A stretch of 64,000 nucleotides of DNA from contig OZ005659.1 in assembly GCA_963930645.1 (NCBI GenBank), positions 160,301,534 through 160,365,533 on the forward strand. The letters run 5' to 3'. The notes under the pieces were generated by a model. That model did not search any database, was not told the DNA's origin, and saw only the letters and a program-made list of their open reading frames with translations. Within the stretch, counting starts at the first letter, position 1. Each line of letters starts with the position of its first letter. Positions 36,373 to 45,528 of the stretch are shown piece by piece. A program made the position numbers and the translations under genes. This DNA is from Salticus scenicus (taxonomy: Eukaryota; Arthropoda; Arachnida; Araneae; Salticidae).

Positions 36373-37965
36373 CACTTCTGCTCAAAAGTTTAGCAAGATT
36401 TGCAAACGATCAGTTTTTTCACTTTAACAATTTATCTCTCGATGAAATGTTTTCAAACATTGAGTGTTTAAAGAACTAAGTCTTCCTCATGTTTTTCAGT
36501 GAAGATAGGTTTATGACAGCATTTAAGAGGCCGGTAATAAAATGACAAAAAACAATAATGTTTGTGATTACCCTGTATCGTTAAGTGAACAAAATGAACT
36601 GCAACTTTAGGATATGTTAATATAGACCAAGTTCAATGTGTGGATGAATTTGTGTGACGATGGCATACTAAATAACGGAGATATAAGCATTTATTTTAAA
36701 GCTCAAAGAAAGAAAAAATCATGATTTTTTAATTTATACTATGCAGAGTTTTTTACGCAACTTATTTCCACTTTCAGATAACTTGGATAAACACTTTTAA
36801 AACAATATACAGTAATCGAATTTTAAATATCTTTAATATCTCATGAAATTTGAGCATTTTTATGAAAAACGATTTCACTGCGCATCTGAGAAAGATTTAA
36901 AAAAAAAAAAAAAATGCATAGGTTGAAAGCTATATATAGTGGGCAACATTTGTCAAAAGGTCATTTGAATAGAGTAAATATTAAGCAAATTACACAGGGA
37001 AAAAAAAAAAAAAAAAAAAAAAAAAACGAGCTAGATTTTAGATATTTTTCAAGAGTTGAAATTTCTTAAGTGGTTCTTCACATGCCGCATAATTAATTTG
37101 AAGATTCAATTATTTCAGCTACACTCCAAATGTACATTTTTGTGATAAATCTCTTCTAAGCTTGTAACTCTATGTTTATTTACTAAGATTTGTAAGACGA
37201 TAAAGAGTTTTTCACAAAATAGAGCTTTTGCTATGTGGATAAAATAATTGGATCTTTACATTAATTACGCGGCATGTGAAAATCCGCTTAAAAAATTCAA
37301 ACTCTAGGAAAATATCTAAAATCTAGCTTATTCTTTTTCGTATAATTTACTAAATTTTTACTCTATTCAAAAGCACTTTTGACAAAAGTTGCCCAATATA
37401 TCTAGCTTTCAACCTATGCAATAAAACTTTTTTTGATCTTTCCCACATGCGTAGTAAAAACGTTTTTCATAAAAATGCTCATATTTCCCGAGATATTAAT
37501 TTTTTTTTTTTATTCCGATTGCAGTATATTATTTTAAAAGTGTTTTTCCTACTTATCTGTAAGTGGAAATAATTTGCGTTTAAAACTCTGTATATTATAA
37601 ATGAAAAATATGCTGATTTTTTTTTTCTTTTTTAGCTTTAAAATAAATACTTATATCTGTGTTATTTAACATGCTATCGTCACACAAGTTCATCTAGAAA
37701 TTGAATTGGATCTACATTAACATATTTTAAAGTTACGGTTCATTTCGCTTGCTTAATGATACACGGTGATCACAAACATTATTGATTTTTCTCAATTTTT
37801 TACCGGCCCCCTAAATGTTGTCTTAAACCAATCTTCACTGAAAAACACGAGGAAGACCCAACTCTTAAAATATCCAAAGTCTGAAAACATTTCATCGAGA
37901 GATAAGTTTTTAAATGGAAAAAAACTGATCGTTTGCAAATCTTGGTAAGCTTTTGGGCAGGAGTG
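36373..37965. mobile_element. TA-flanked palindromic (foldback) element
   Basis: Begins CACTTCTGCTCAAAAG and ends CTTTTGGGCAGGAGTG, with TA on both sides (36371-36372 and 37966-37967). The whole 1593 bp is one inverted repeat. The left arm (about 36373-37150) pairs with the right arm (about 37190-37965) almost to the midpoint, with about 40 bp in the centre not clearly paired. Example: GATTTGCAAACGATCAGTTT at 36400 is matched exactly by the reverse complement at about 37920. No coding capacity seen. Termini and TA target fit a Tc1/mariner-type non-autonomous element. Confidence 0.85.
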
Positions 37966-37967
37966 TA

Positions 37968-38330
37968 AAATCCAAAACTGCTGTAAAAAAGCAGCAGAAA
38001 AAGCAGTAAAAAGTACAGTTTTACTGTAAAAGCTAAAATACAAATCAACTGTAAAAAAAATAGCAGAAAATGCTGTAAAATTGACAAATGTGCAGTAAAA
38101 GCTAAAATACAAAATTGCTGTAAAAAAACAGCAAAAATTGCTGTATAATTTACAAAAGAACTGTAAAAGTTGAAATACAAAATTGCTGTAAAAAACAGCA
38201 CAAATTACTGTAAAATTGACAAAGCTGCTGTTTCTTTGGAAAAACGCAATTGCTGTATATTAACAGCAAAATATGCTGGCACCCATATTGCCAGCATTTT
38301 TTGCTGTAATTTTACTGTGGTTTTTTTTAC
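37968..38330. repeat. CACTA-like subterminal repeats
   Basis: More than a dozen TGCTGTAAAA, AGCAG and TACAGT words occur in both orientations within about 360 bp. Longer units (GCTAAAATACAAAATTGCTG) recur with a period of about 60-70 bp. In CACTA elements such clusters bind the transposase; that role here is inferred. Confidence 0.7.
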
Positions 38331-38336
38331 AGTGCA

Positions 38337-38383
38337 GCTTAATTGAAACAACTGTGGTGACGTTCTAACGTCTCAACCTCACA
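38337..38383 (-). repeat. 3' LTR of gypsy 2, remaining 47 bp
   Basis: Continues the LTR after the insertion (GCTTAATTGAAACAACTGTG onward) and ends CCTCACA, the reverse of the TGTGAGG LTR start. The polypurine tract GGAGGGGGAC (minus strand, just beyond 38384) abuts it. Confidence 0.9.
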
Positions 38384-39869
38384 GTCCCCCTCCAAGAAAA
38401 AAATTTAATCGGGAAAATCCCCAACGGGTTTGATCGATTAAATTTAAATAGCTTCATTCCCTCTCTAACTATATCAAATGTCTGAAGTGTGAGTGCAGCC
38501 GTCACTTAAAATTTAACCGGGTGAGAAAAACTTAAAAATTTGTTAAGTCCCTGAGCGAAAACTCGGGGACGCAAAAAAAATTAATTTAAAAGTTTAAATA
38601 AAAGGCGTACATTTACCCCGAGAACTCCGGGACTCTGACTGAGCTAAAACCAGGCTTACAGTAGGATTTACACACGTCTCCCTGTTAGGCCAGGAAGGCA
38701 ATATATTAAATTCAAACTTGATGTTGCGTGTCTTTACATAGTAAGTCGCTTGGGACCAATGCGACATTTAAAGTTTGTTATAATTACAAGAATAATAGTT
38801 CTTTTTAAAGAAAAACATGAGAAAATCTTTATTAGTAGGAGTGTACTGGCTGGACTGGTATCTGGAGCTTTACGTCTGCAAGGGAGATGACTAAACGAAG
38901 AATAGGATGAACTTTCTTCATACTAGAGCAGACGTCGGAATGGGCAGGCTGTCCACATCCAGAAAAAAGAACTTTTTGACATCAAATTAAGAGATCTTTC
39001 ACTTCAGATAAAAATACTTTTAACATCAGATTAAGAGGAATAGTCCATCAGAGTGTGTCTGAAATGGGAAAAACTTTTACAGTATGCATAGTAAAAAAAA
39101 AGTTAGAATTCATCTCTGGAAGAAACTGAGACATGTTCGTCTCTATTAACATAATAGATAGGTTACATACAGAAATATTTCTCCCTCCTTAGCTAAAGCA
39201 TAAGCGGAAAAAACTGAGCAGTTAGTCTTTTTAATGTTATATAGTTAAACACGACTTTTATGCTTACAGCTAAAAAAAAACAGTTTTTTTCCCCTCTAAA
39301 ATTACATACAGATAAACTTTTAGACAAATATTCAAAAGTTTTACAAATACAAATATGCAGTTTATAAATACATCATTTATAGAAAGACAAAAGAAAAAGG
39401 GGGGGAAATTTACAAAGGGGCCAAAAAAACAGTTTATATTACCAGCTTTCTGCAGGAGATGGCTACAAGGTAAGAGACTTAATACATACATAAAATAGAT
39501 ATTTAAGAGAGAACAAAAATGTTGACATTGAAGCAGAACATTAATTTTGATTTGAAAGTGCATGGCTAAGTTAAATTTTGTATTTTTAGTTTGGGAAAGT
39601 CCATAACTTTCGTAAGAGTTCTTAAAATATAAAGTCCCAAAAAGGCTTCAAGGTACGTCGAACATTTTGTACAGCTCTGACAGAAATGCACTTGTAATAA
39701 AAAAAAAAAAATAGAAAACGGTATCACCTGATGTGAATTTGCAGCTGTAACTTCAGCAAGGTTAGAGGTCTTGTCGAATGTGCTCGGAGTACTCGTCAGC
39801 TAGGCCACAGGGTTGGAGGCTTTCAGACCGGGGTCTAGGGCTATCCCAAAAGGCTTGTACAAAGGCTTG
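38384..39869 (-). other. gypsy 2 3' untranslated region
   Basis: About 1.5 kb between the integrase stop and the 3' LTR. It has no envelope-like frame with signal peptide and anchor. One 97-codon frame (39270-39563) is F/C-rich and low-complexity and I do not credit it. The polypurine tract is at the LTR edge. Confidence 0.7.
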
Positions 39870-41399
39870 CTAGGCAGGTGATTCATATGGCTGAGCCTGT
39901 TGTCGGAGTCTGGCTTGACGCCGAGTATTAAATCGGTGGTGTGAAGAGAACTCGTCTTTGCCGATCGAGTCAGGAGCTGCTAGGAATTTCTCCATGTGCC
40001 GTCCGCTAGCTGATGAAGAGGGTGGAGGTCTTTTTCGAACCCTTGCCTTTCTCTTAGGGCGAAAAGAGTCGGTGTGCACAGAATCTGGAACTGCTAGTAC
40101 CTTCTGTGGGCGATGTGTTCCAGAGGACTTTGAGGAGGGGGCTTGTGGCCCTTTTAAATTTTTATTCCAAGCTTTTTTCTTTTTTATCTGCGGTATAAAA
40201 GAGCCATTAGTAAAAGAATAGTCGCGTTTGCGACCAGTTTGCCTAGGAAATTTCACATTAGAATGGTTTGATGACCCACTACGAGCTCGCTTTTGTGCGA
40301 CGGGTCTGCTAACACTAGATTGGTCAGTGGAAGTGCCCTGAACAGATTGTTCGGGTGTTGTAGGAGTAGGTAGTTTATCAGCTGTACAAGAATCAGGAGC
40401 ACTAGGCTGGGGAGTGAGGTTAGGCGTAAGGACGGACTGTTCGTCAGGTGGGTTTAAACCCGGCACGCTATCACTATCAAGAGTTTCAGTACATGATTGA
40501 GTGCGCTCTTTAAAAATGCGTATCTGGTCAACATTTATTGTAGTTGGGGTGCCGTTAAAATCGATTGTCAGATTATTATGTTCTACCTTTAAAACAGAGA
40601 AAGGCCCAATGAATTTTGGCCCAAATTTTGCTACTTTAGAATCTTTTTTAGAGCTAAGAAAATGTGATTCTAGGAGTATTTTATCTCCCACTTTTACTTC
40701 TAAAATTCTACGTTTTAAGTTATAATATACAGCCTGCTGCTCTTGAGCTTTTCTCAAATTTCTCTGAACTTCTGGTAGCAATTCTTCAATATTTCGCGTA
40801 ATAAATTGAGATGCGTTTTGCTGTACTAATACCAGTTTTTGAAAGGGGGTCAGAATCTTTCTGCCCAAAAACAATTCAGCGGGAGTTTTTCCTGTTGCAT
40901 CACTTACCGCTGTACGAATTGCATAGCCAAAATGATAGAGAAACTGATCCACATTTTCATGATTTTGACCAATGAACGTCGCAATCATATTGATTAACGT
41001 TCTATTAACAGGTTGGGCCTGATTAGCTTGCGGCCGATATGGAACCGTGAAGACATGTTTAATTTCGAGTGTAACGCAAAGTGCCTTAAAAACATTACCT
41101 ATAAATTCAGGACCATAGTCCGTTACAAGTTGAAGGGGGGCGCCGTAACGATAAATATAATTATTAAAGAAGGCAGTGGCCACTGCTTGTGCCGAAGCTT
41201 TACGTAAAGGCACAAATTCAACCCATTTACTAAAATAATCCACTATAACTAACACATAACGAAATCTATTTGGTTTAGAGAGGGGGTAAGGACCGATTAA
41301 GTCGAGTCCAAGAATTTGATTTGGAAAATCAACTTTAATAGGAATTAATTTACCGGCCGGCTTTACATTTTTATAATTATATTGCGGCACAGGCGACAA
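39870..41399 (-). pseudogene. pol: gypsy 2 integrase core and C-terminal tail
   Basis: 509 codons open. The integrase core shows the first Asp in GLDLIGP and the second in VTDYGPEF. The third catalytic residue is lost: the word NQAQPVNRTL has Gln (minus-strand CAA at 41013-41015) where the family has Glu. A C-terminal module follows (VGDKILLES... KFGPKFIGPFSVLKVE, a GPF-type motif). Then comes a tail of about 200 residues rich in Ser, Pro, Lys and Arg, with an internal duplication: KVLAVPDSVHTDSF and KFLAAPDSIGKDEF about 50 residues apart. The Met at 41399 is not the true start; the frame joins the upstream part by a frameshift near 41380. Confidence 0.9.
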
Positions 41400-42729
41400 C
41401 TCGAAACATATTCATTAACAAACTTCCTCATTTTAGGAAAGTAACAGGCATCTTTGAGCTTTTTATAAGTTTTCCTAATGCCAAAGTGCCCCGAAATTGG
41501 AGAGTCATGAAACTCAAATAGGATGGCTTGACGAAGAGATTGAGGAATTACAACTCGTAATTCGCCATAAGATGAGAATAATTTTGAATAAAAAAGCAAG
41601 CCATCGATTAAAGAAAAAGATTGGGACCAGTTTAAGGCAATGGCTGATTCAATTAATGAAACTGACTCAGGATCGTCTAAATACTTATAGATTAATCCAA
41701 ATTCGGGATCATTTTTTTGTTCTTGGATTAATTGATCTCTTGAATTTAACACAGATGCTGGCATAAGCGCTAAAGCTGATTTTTCCTGATCAGATACGAA
41801 TTTATCGTTTAAAGTAGTGACTAGATTTGTAGACGCACCTTGGTTTACTGGTTCACTTTCAATTTCCTTTACACAAGTTTCAGTCACGTTTGCTAATACT
41901 TCGGATTGAACCGGTTCAGCCTTTAAATGCGAATGATAAATATATGAGGCTTTAACAGTAGAATTTAACTGATCATTCTTTTCATTTAAAGCAAGGGATT
42001 GATTTGTAAAATTAGATTCAATCTTATTTTCTTGAGTTTGAATAGTACGTGAAAGAACGTCAGCTACGATATTGTCAGAACCTGGTCGGTGTTCGATGTT
42101 TATATTAAAGTTAGATAACTTAAGAGTCCATCGAATCATGCGAGGGGAGAGGTTCTTTCCAGTTGTTAACCGAGTTAATGCCGCATGATCCGTAACAACT
42201 GTTACTGGAAGTTGCGTAAAATATAAACGAAATTTTGGCAGTCCCCAAAGCACTGCTAAACATTCACGTTCAGTTACTGGATAATTTCTTTCTGCAGTGT
42301 TAAGCGTACGGGACGCATATGCTATTGGGCGGCATTCTTGACTTAAAACGGCACCAATGCCGTACGAAGAAGCATCAGTAGCTACTTGAAATTTAATATT
42401 ATAATTAGGATGAGCTAGTACAGGGGGAGCGCTAAGTATAGTTTTTAACTTATCAAATGCTTCTTGTGCTTCATTTGACCAGTGAAATTTAACTCTTTTC
42501 CTTTTGAGTTTAAAGAGGGGCTCGCATACGTGAGCAAAATTAGGTATAAATTTCCCATACCAAGCACACATGCCTAGAAATCTCGAAACTTGTTTGGAAG
42601 TTGTAGGAGGGGGCATGTTTAAAACTGGCTGAACTTTTTCATTATCTACAGAAATACCAGCAGGCGTTATTTTGACGCCTAGGTACTTAATTTCCCGTCG
42701 TGCAAAATGGCACTTGGAAGAATTTAAAG
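41363..42729 (-). pseudogene. pol: gypsy 2 RT thumb, RNase H and integrase zinc domain
   Basis: 417 codons are open from Met 42616, and the frame is readable upstream to about 42729. Order: end of RT (SRFLGMCAWYGKFIPNF), RNase H (ATDASSYGIGAVLSQ, with TDHAAL and the conserved ADVLSR end), a linker, then an integrase zinc domain with GHFGIRKTYKKLKD and CRLC. A frameshift within about 42750-42775 separates it from the YLDD segment, and another near 41380 from the integrase core. Confidence 0.9.
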
Positions 42730-43428
42730 TTAATCCTGCATTTTGCAGTAGAGTAAAAACAGTTTTAAATGATCTAAATGCTCATTGTAACATGAGGACG
42801 TGATTATTATATCATCGAGATAAACATGTACAAATTTATTCAAAACAGGTTTAAGAATAGTTTCCATGGCTTTTTGGAATGTCGCCACAGCCCCTGAACA
42901 TCTGAAAGGTATTCGTTTAAAACCAAACGTGCCATTTTTAGTTATAAACGCTGTTTTTGATATATCAGCGGGTTTCATTGCAATTTGAAAATAACCCGAT
43001 GTCAGATCGAGAGTAGACATAAAATTTGTCGTTGTTATATGTGCTAACAAATCATCAATTATAGGCAAGGGATACTGAGGATATTGTGTAATAGAATATA
43101 GCCTACGATAATCGATTGCAAATCTACATGCCTCAGGGTCAGTCATAGGTTTACCATTTTTCTTACGACATAAAACAACAGGAGATGCGTAAGGAGAAGT
43201 TACAGGCATAATAATATCATTTTGCAACATTTTCTCAATATGCCAATTTATAATATCTTGTTTGGCTTGATCATAACGATAAGGCTTACTAAAGACTGGT
43301 TTATTAGTTCCAGTGTCAATTTCATGGCAAACAACATGGGTTAAGCCAGGTGTCTCAGAGAATAACTGTTTAAACTGATTAAGAAAATTAACAAAATCAA
43401 TTTTTTCAATATGAGTGAGGGCACTTTC
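42730..43428 (-). pseudogene. pol: gypsy 2 reverse transcriptase, N-terminal and palm
   Basis: The frame from Met 43230 gives 166 codons. It is open upstream to the TAG at 43429-43431 that ends the protease segment in the same frame, so one stop divides them. RT landmarks: SPYASPVVLCRKKNG, FAIDYRRL, TLDLTSGYFQI, FGFKRIPF and YLDDIIIT with both catalytic Asp residues. The word after FGFKRIPF reads RCSGA, not the usual GLxNAP-type loop, a further sign of decay. It ends by frameshift near 42770. Confidence 0.9.
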
Positions 43429-43821
43429 CTATAAATTAACAATTAACTCTGTCGGCTCGACAGGTTTAGAATTTGACTTAGAATCATCAATATGTAAAGA
43501 TTTATTGGCAAAATTTATTTCAACATGATTTGCTTTCATAAAATCTAACCCTATAATGCAGGGATGCTGAAGATTGTCGATGACGTAAAAAGGCCAATTA
43601 ACACTTAAATTATGAATTTTAACATTCAGGCTGACTTCGCCTCTATTAACACAGGACTTGCCTTGAGCCGTTGTAATATTTAAATTTGTCCGCTTTAAAG
43701 GTTTAAAGTCAAAATACTTTTTATAAGTTTCATACGCTAGAAAGGAGCGTTCAGCACCAGTGTCCCAATAAGTAGGTATGAAAGTATCATGAATTATTGC
43801 ATTTAAATTAGGAAGGTCCAC
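43429..43821 (-). pseudogene. pol: gypsy 2 protease
   Basis: 130 codons with an aspartic protease fold. The active-site DTGAE follows PTYW; a later CIIGLDFMKANH segment fits the hydrophobic-Gly-Leu-Asp/Asn flap-distal motif of retroviral-type proteases. It ends in a TAG in the Pol frame (43429-43431). It is in a different frame from Gag, consistent with frameshift expression. Confidence 0.85.
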
Positions 43822-43901
43822 CGGACTGATACAAATAGTGTCTAAACATATGGAGGTGGTTGAGTTATTCAGTGGCTGTTGACCCTCCTCACAAGAGCCA
43901 C

Positions 43902-44687
43902 TTACTCGTTTAACTGACGACTCTGGTTATTACGAGAGTTACGAAAATTTCTGTTATTTCTATCAGCTCGAGAAAAGTTTTGAGACTGATTTTGATTAGA
44001 ACGATCGTTCTGAGAATTTTGAAAGTTATTACGCCTTGTCTGCGGCGATTGACGTTCTTGTGTATAGCGATTGAAATTTTGAGAGGGGGTGAAATTTTCA
44101 CGCCTAGAATTTTGCATATTTCCATTACCCCGTTGGCGATTAAAGGTGTTTTCTGCCCTTGGAGGGTGTCGTTCTTGATATTTAGCTAAGGTTTGAAACA
44201 GACTGTCGTAAGAGGTGACAGGTTTCAGATCAAGGTAATCTTGAATAGGAATAGTCAAAAGAGGGGTTATGATTTCCATTGCAGCGGCAAAAGATAAAAC
44301 TAAATCCAGCTGCTTTATAATGTCGAATTTTCGTAATAAAAATGTGGTGGGTTTGTCATAAAACGACATCTTTGACGTATAAAGTTCTTGACGGAGTTTG
44401 GCTTTATCCACAATAGAAGAGAATGAATTTTTAATTTTGAGCTTCAAATCCTCATACGTAGGATTTTGGCCTAGAGCTCTAGAGGCAATGGTGTCATACC
44501 AGATTTTAGCATCTCCTTTTAAGGAGTATTTTAATAAATTAAATTTATCATCCTCGTCAATTTTACATATATCAAAATACTGTTCAAGATCTTCAAAAAA
44601 TTTAAGTACATTGTTTGAGCCAGTAAAATAAACCCGAGTGAGGGGGATGTCGAACTGAGTTGGGCGCCACTGTGGAGCAAACTCCAT
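43902..44687 (-). CDS. gag: gypsy 2 Gag, intact frame starting inside the LTR
   Basis: 261 codons, uninterrupted. The N-terminal two thirds are capsid-like (FFEDLEQYFDICKID, LLKYSLKGDAKIWYDTI, TYEDLKLKIKNSF), the form of the retrotransposon-gag domain. The C-terminus is a basic, Asn/Arg/Gln-rich tail with no CCHC zinc knuckle, perhaps replacing it in RNA binding. The ATG (44685-44687) lies 17 bp inside the 5' LTR, so translation would run through the LTR end and across the primer-binding site. An in-frame TAA three codons upstream (TAA GTT AAG ATG) makes this the first possible start. It is the only structurally complete frame of this element. Confidence 0.8.
   Translation of the reverse strand: MEFAPQWRPTQFDIPLTRVYFTGSNNVLKFFEDLEQYFDICKIDEDDKFNLLKYSLKGDAKIWYDTIASRALGQNPTYEDLKLKIKNSFSSIVDKAKLRQELYTSKMSFYDKPTTFLLRKFDIIKQLDLVLSFAAAMEIITPLLTIPIQDYLDLKPVTSYDSLFQTLAKYQERHPPRAENTFNRQRGNGNMQNSRRENFTPSQNFNRYTQERQSPQTRRNNFQNSQNDRSNQNQSQNFSRADRNNRNFRNSRNNQSRQLNE
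44653..44669 (-). other. primer-binding site of gypsy 2
   Basis: On the minus strand TGGCGCCCAACTCAGTT starts one base after the LTR end. TGGCGCCCAAC matches the common tRNA-Lys type primer site for 11 bases, then diverges. It is read as codons by the Gag frame. Confidence 0.65.
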
Positions 44688-45472
44688 CTTAACTTAAATA
44701 CTTAGATTACTAAGAGAACACAAGACTTTAAATAACAATAACTAAAGCTTATTTGAGCAGATTAATGGGAGGGCGGCCTGGTACTAAAGCTTAGCTCAGT
44801 CAACGTTTTACTTAATCAAAATATATGAATCAACAATTTAAGTAGATATCTTAAATATCTCACCACAGCAGATAGCTGAAGGTGTAGAGACGATTGCACT
44901 CGTACTCCAATACTGCTTCACTATGGGACAGAGGATTCCCTTCTATCCCAGCTTGAACCTTCCGAAAACTAGTGGACACTCACCAACACTCAACGCTACT
45001 TAACTTCACGCCACTAAATCTCCTCTACTCTACTTTCGATATTCACCAAAATAAGAATCATCACATTCGCTATAAGATCCTCCAACATCCACTATACGAT
45101 TCTCCAACATCCACCATACGATCCTCCAACATCCACTATACGATCCTCCAACATCCACCATACGATCCTCCAACATCCACTATACGATCCTCCAACATCC
45201 ACACCATCTACTAAAACCATCTCTATTTTTATACTTCCTCCTACATCCTCCTTTCACTACATTTCAATCCGTACTTTTAAAAATCACTTCTAATTTAACT
45301 AATATTCAAAATCTAAGTCTTTTAATGCAGCACCCTGCCGACACAAAACTATCTCGACCTCAACCGTCACCGAGCCACTGGCGACGGAGTGATTTTAACT
45401 GTCCCCACTTCCTACTTTGCTGGATCCAGCTTAATTGAAACAACTGTGGTGACGTTCTAACGTCTCCTCACA
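44671..45472 (-). repeat. 5' LTR of gypsy 2
   Basis: 802 bp, TGTGAGG...CTCCACA on the minus strand. A TATA box (TATAAAAATAG, 45223-45233) sits about 25 bp upstream of a six-unit 22-bp minisatellite (about 45076-45200). The Gag ATG lies in its last 17 bp. The target-site duplication AACA follows at 45473-45476. Confidence 0.95.
45076..45201 (-). repeat. 22-bp minisatellite in the 5' LTR (6 units)
   Basis: Units alternate CACTATAC and CACCATAC variants; the second unit reads GATTCTCC. It has one unit more than the 3' LTR. Confidence 0.9.
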
Positions 45473-45528
45473 AACATAAACATTTCATTTGAATGGGTGA
45501 TATTTAAACAATAAATATTCAACTAATA

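Larger units (their letters stand above)
31947..38334. mobile_element. CACTA (EnSpm)-like DNA transposon inserted in the gypsy 2 LTR
   Basis: Ends CACTGTAAAAAAAA and TTTTTTTTACAGTG form TIRs of about 15 bp. The dinucleotide CA is present on both sides (31945-31946 and 38335-38336) but only once in the intact 5' LTR (GGATCCAGCTT), so it is a 2-bp target-site duplication. Both subterminal regions are crowded with CTGCTGTAAA/ACAGC-type words, the hallmark subterminal repeats of CACTA elements; they are densest at 37968-38330. No long transposase frame remains, only a possible fragment at 33716. It has since received a SINE and a palindromic TA-flanked element. Confidence 0.75.
31200..45472 (-). 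mobile_element. second Ty3/gypsy retrotransposon, nested and degenerate
   Basis: On the minus strand: 5' LTR (44671-45472), primer-binding site, Gag, protease, RT/RNase H, integrase, 3' untranslated region, 3' LTR (31200-31946 plus 38337-38383). The target-site duplication AACA lies at 31196-31199 and 45473-45476. The 3' LTR is split by a 6388-bp CACTA-like insertion. Pol carries a stop, at least two frameshifts and a lost integrase Glu. It is not closely related to the plus-strand array: LTR, primer site, Gag type and Pol tail all differ. Confidence 0.95.

Noticed and set aside
39270..39563. 97-codon minus-strand frame in the 3' region of gypsy 2 considered as an envelope remnant
   Set aside because: F/C-rich low-complexity sequence with no signal peptide, furin-type site or fusion-peptide-like pattern.
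39958..40221. 87-codon plus-strand frame over the Pol tail of gypsy 2
   Set aside because: Antisense shadow of the minus-strand Pol tail.
31616..45201. CRISPR-like short repeats (22-bp units)
   Set aside because: Units are contiguous with no spacers and lie in LTRs of a eukaryotic retrotransposon.
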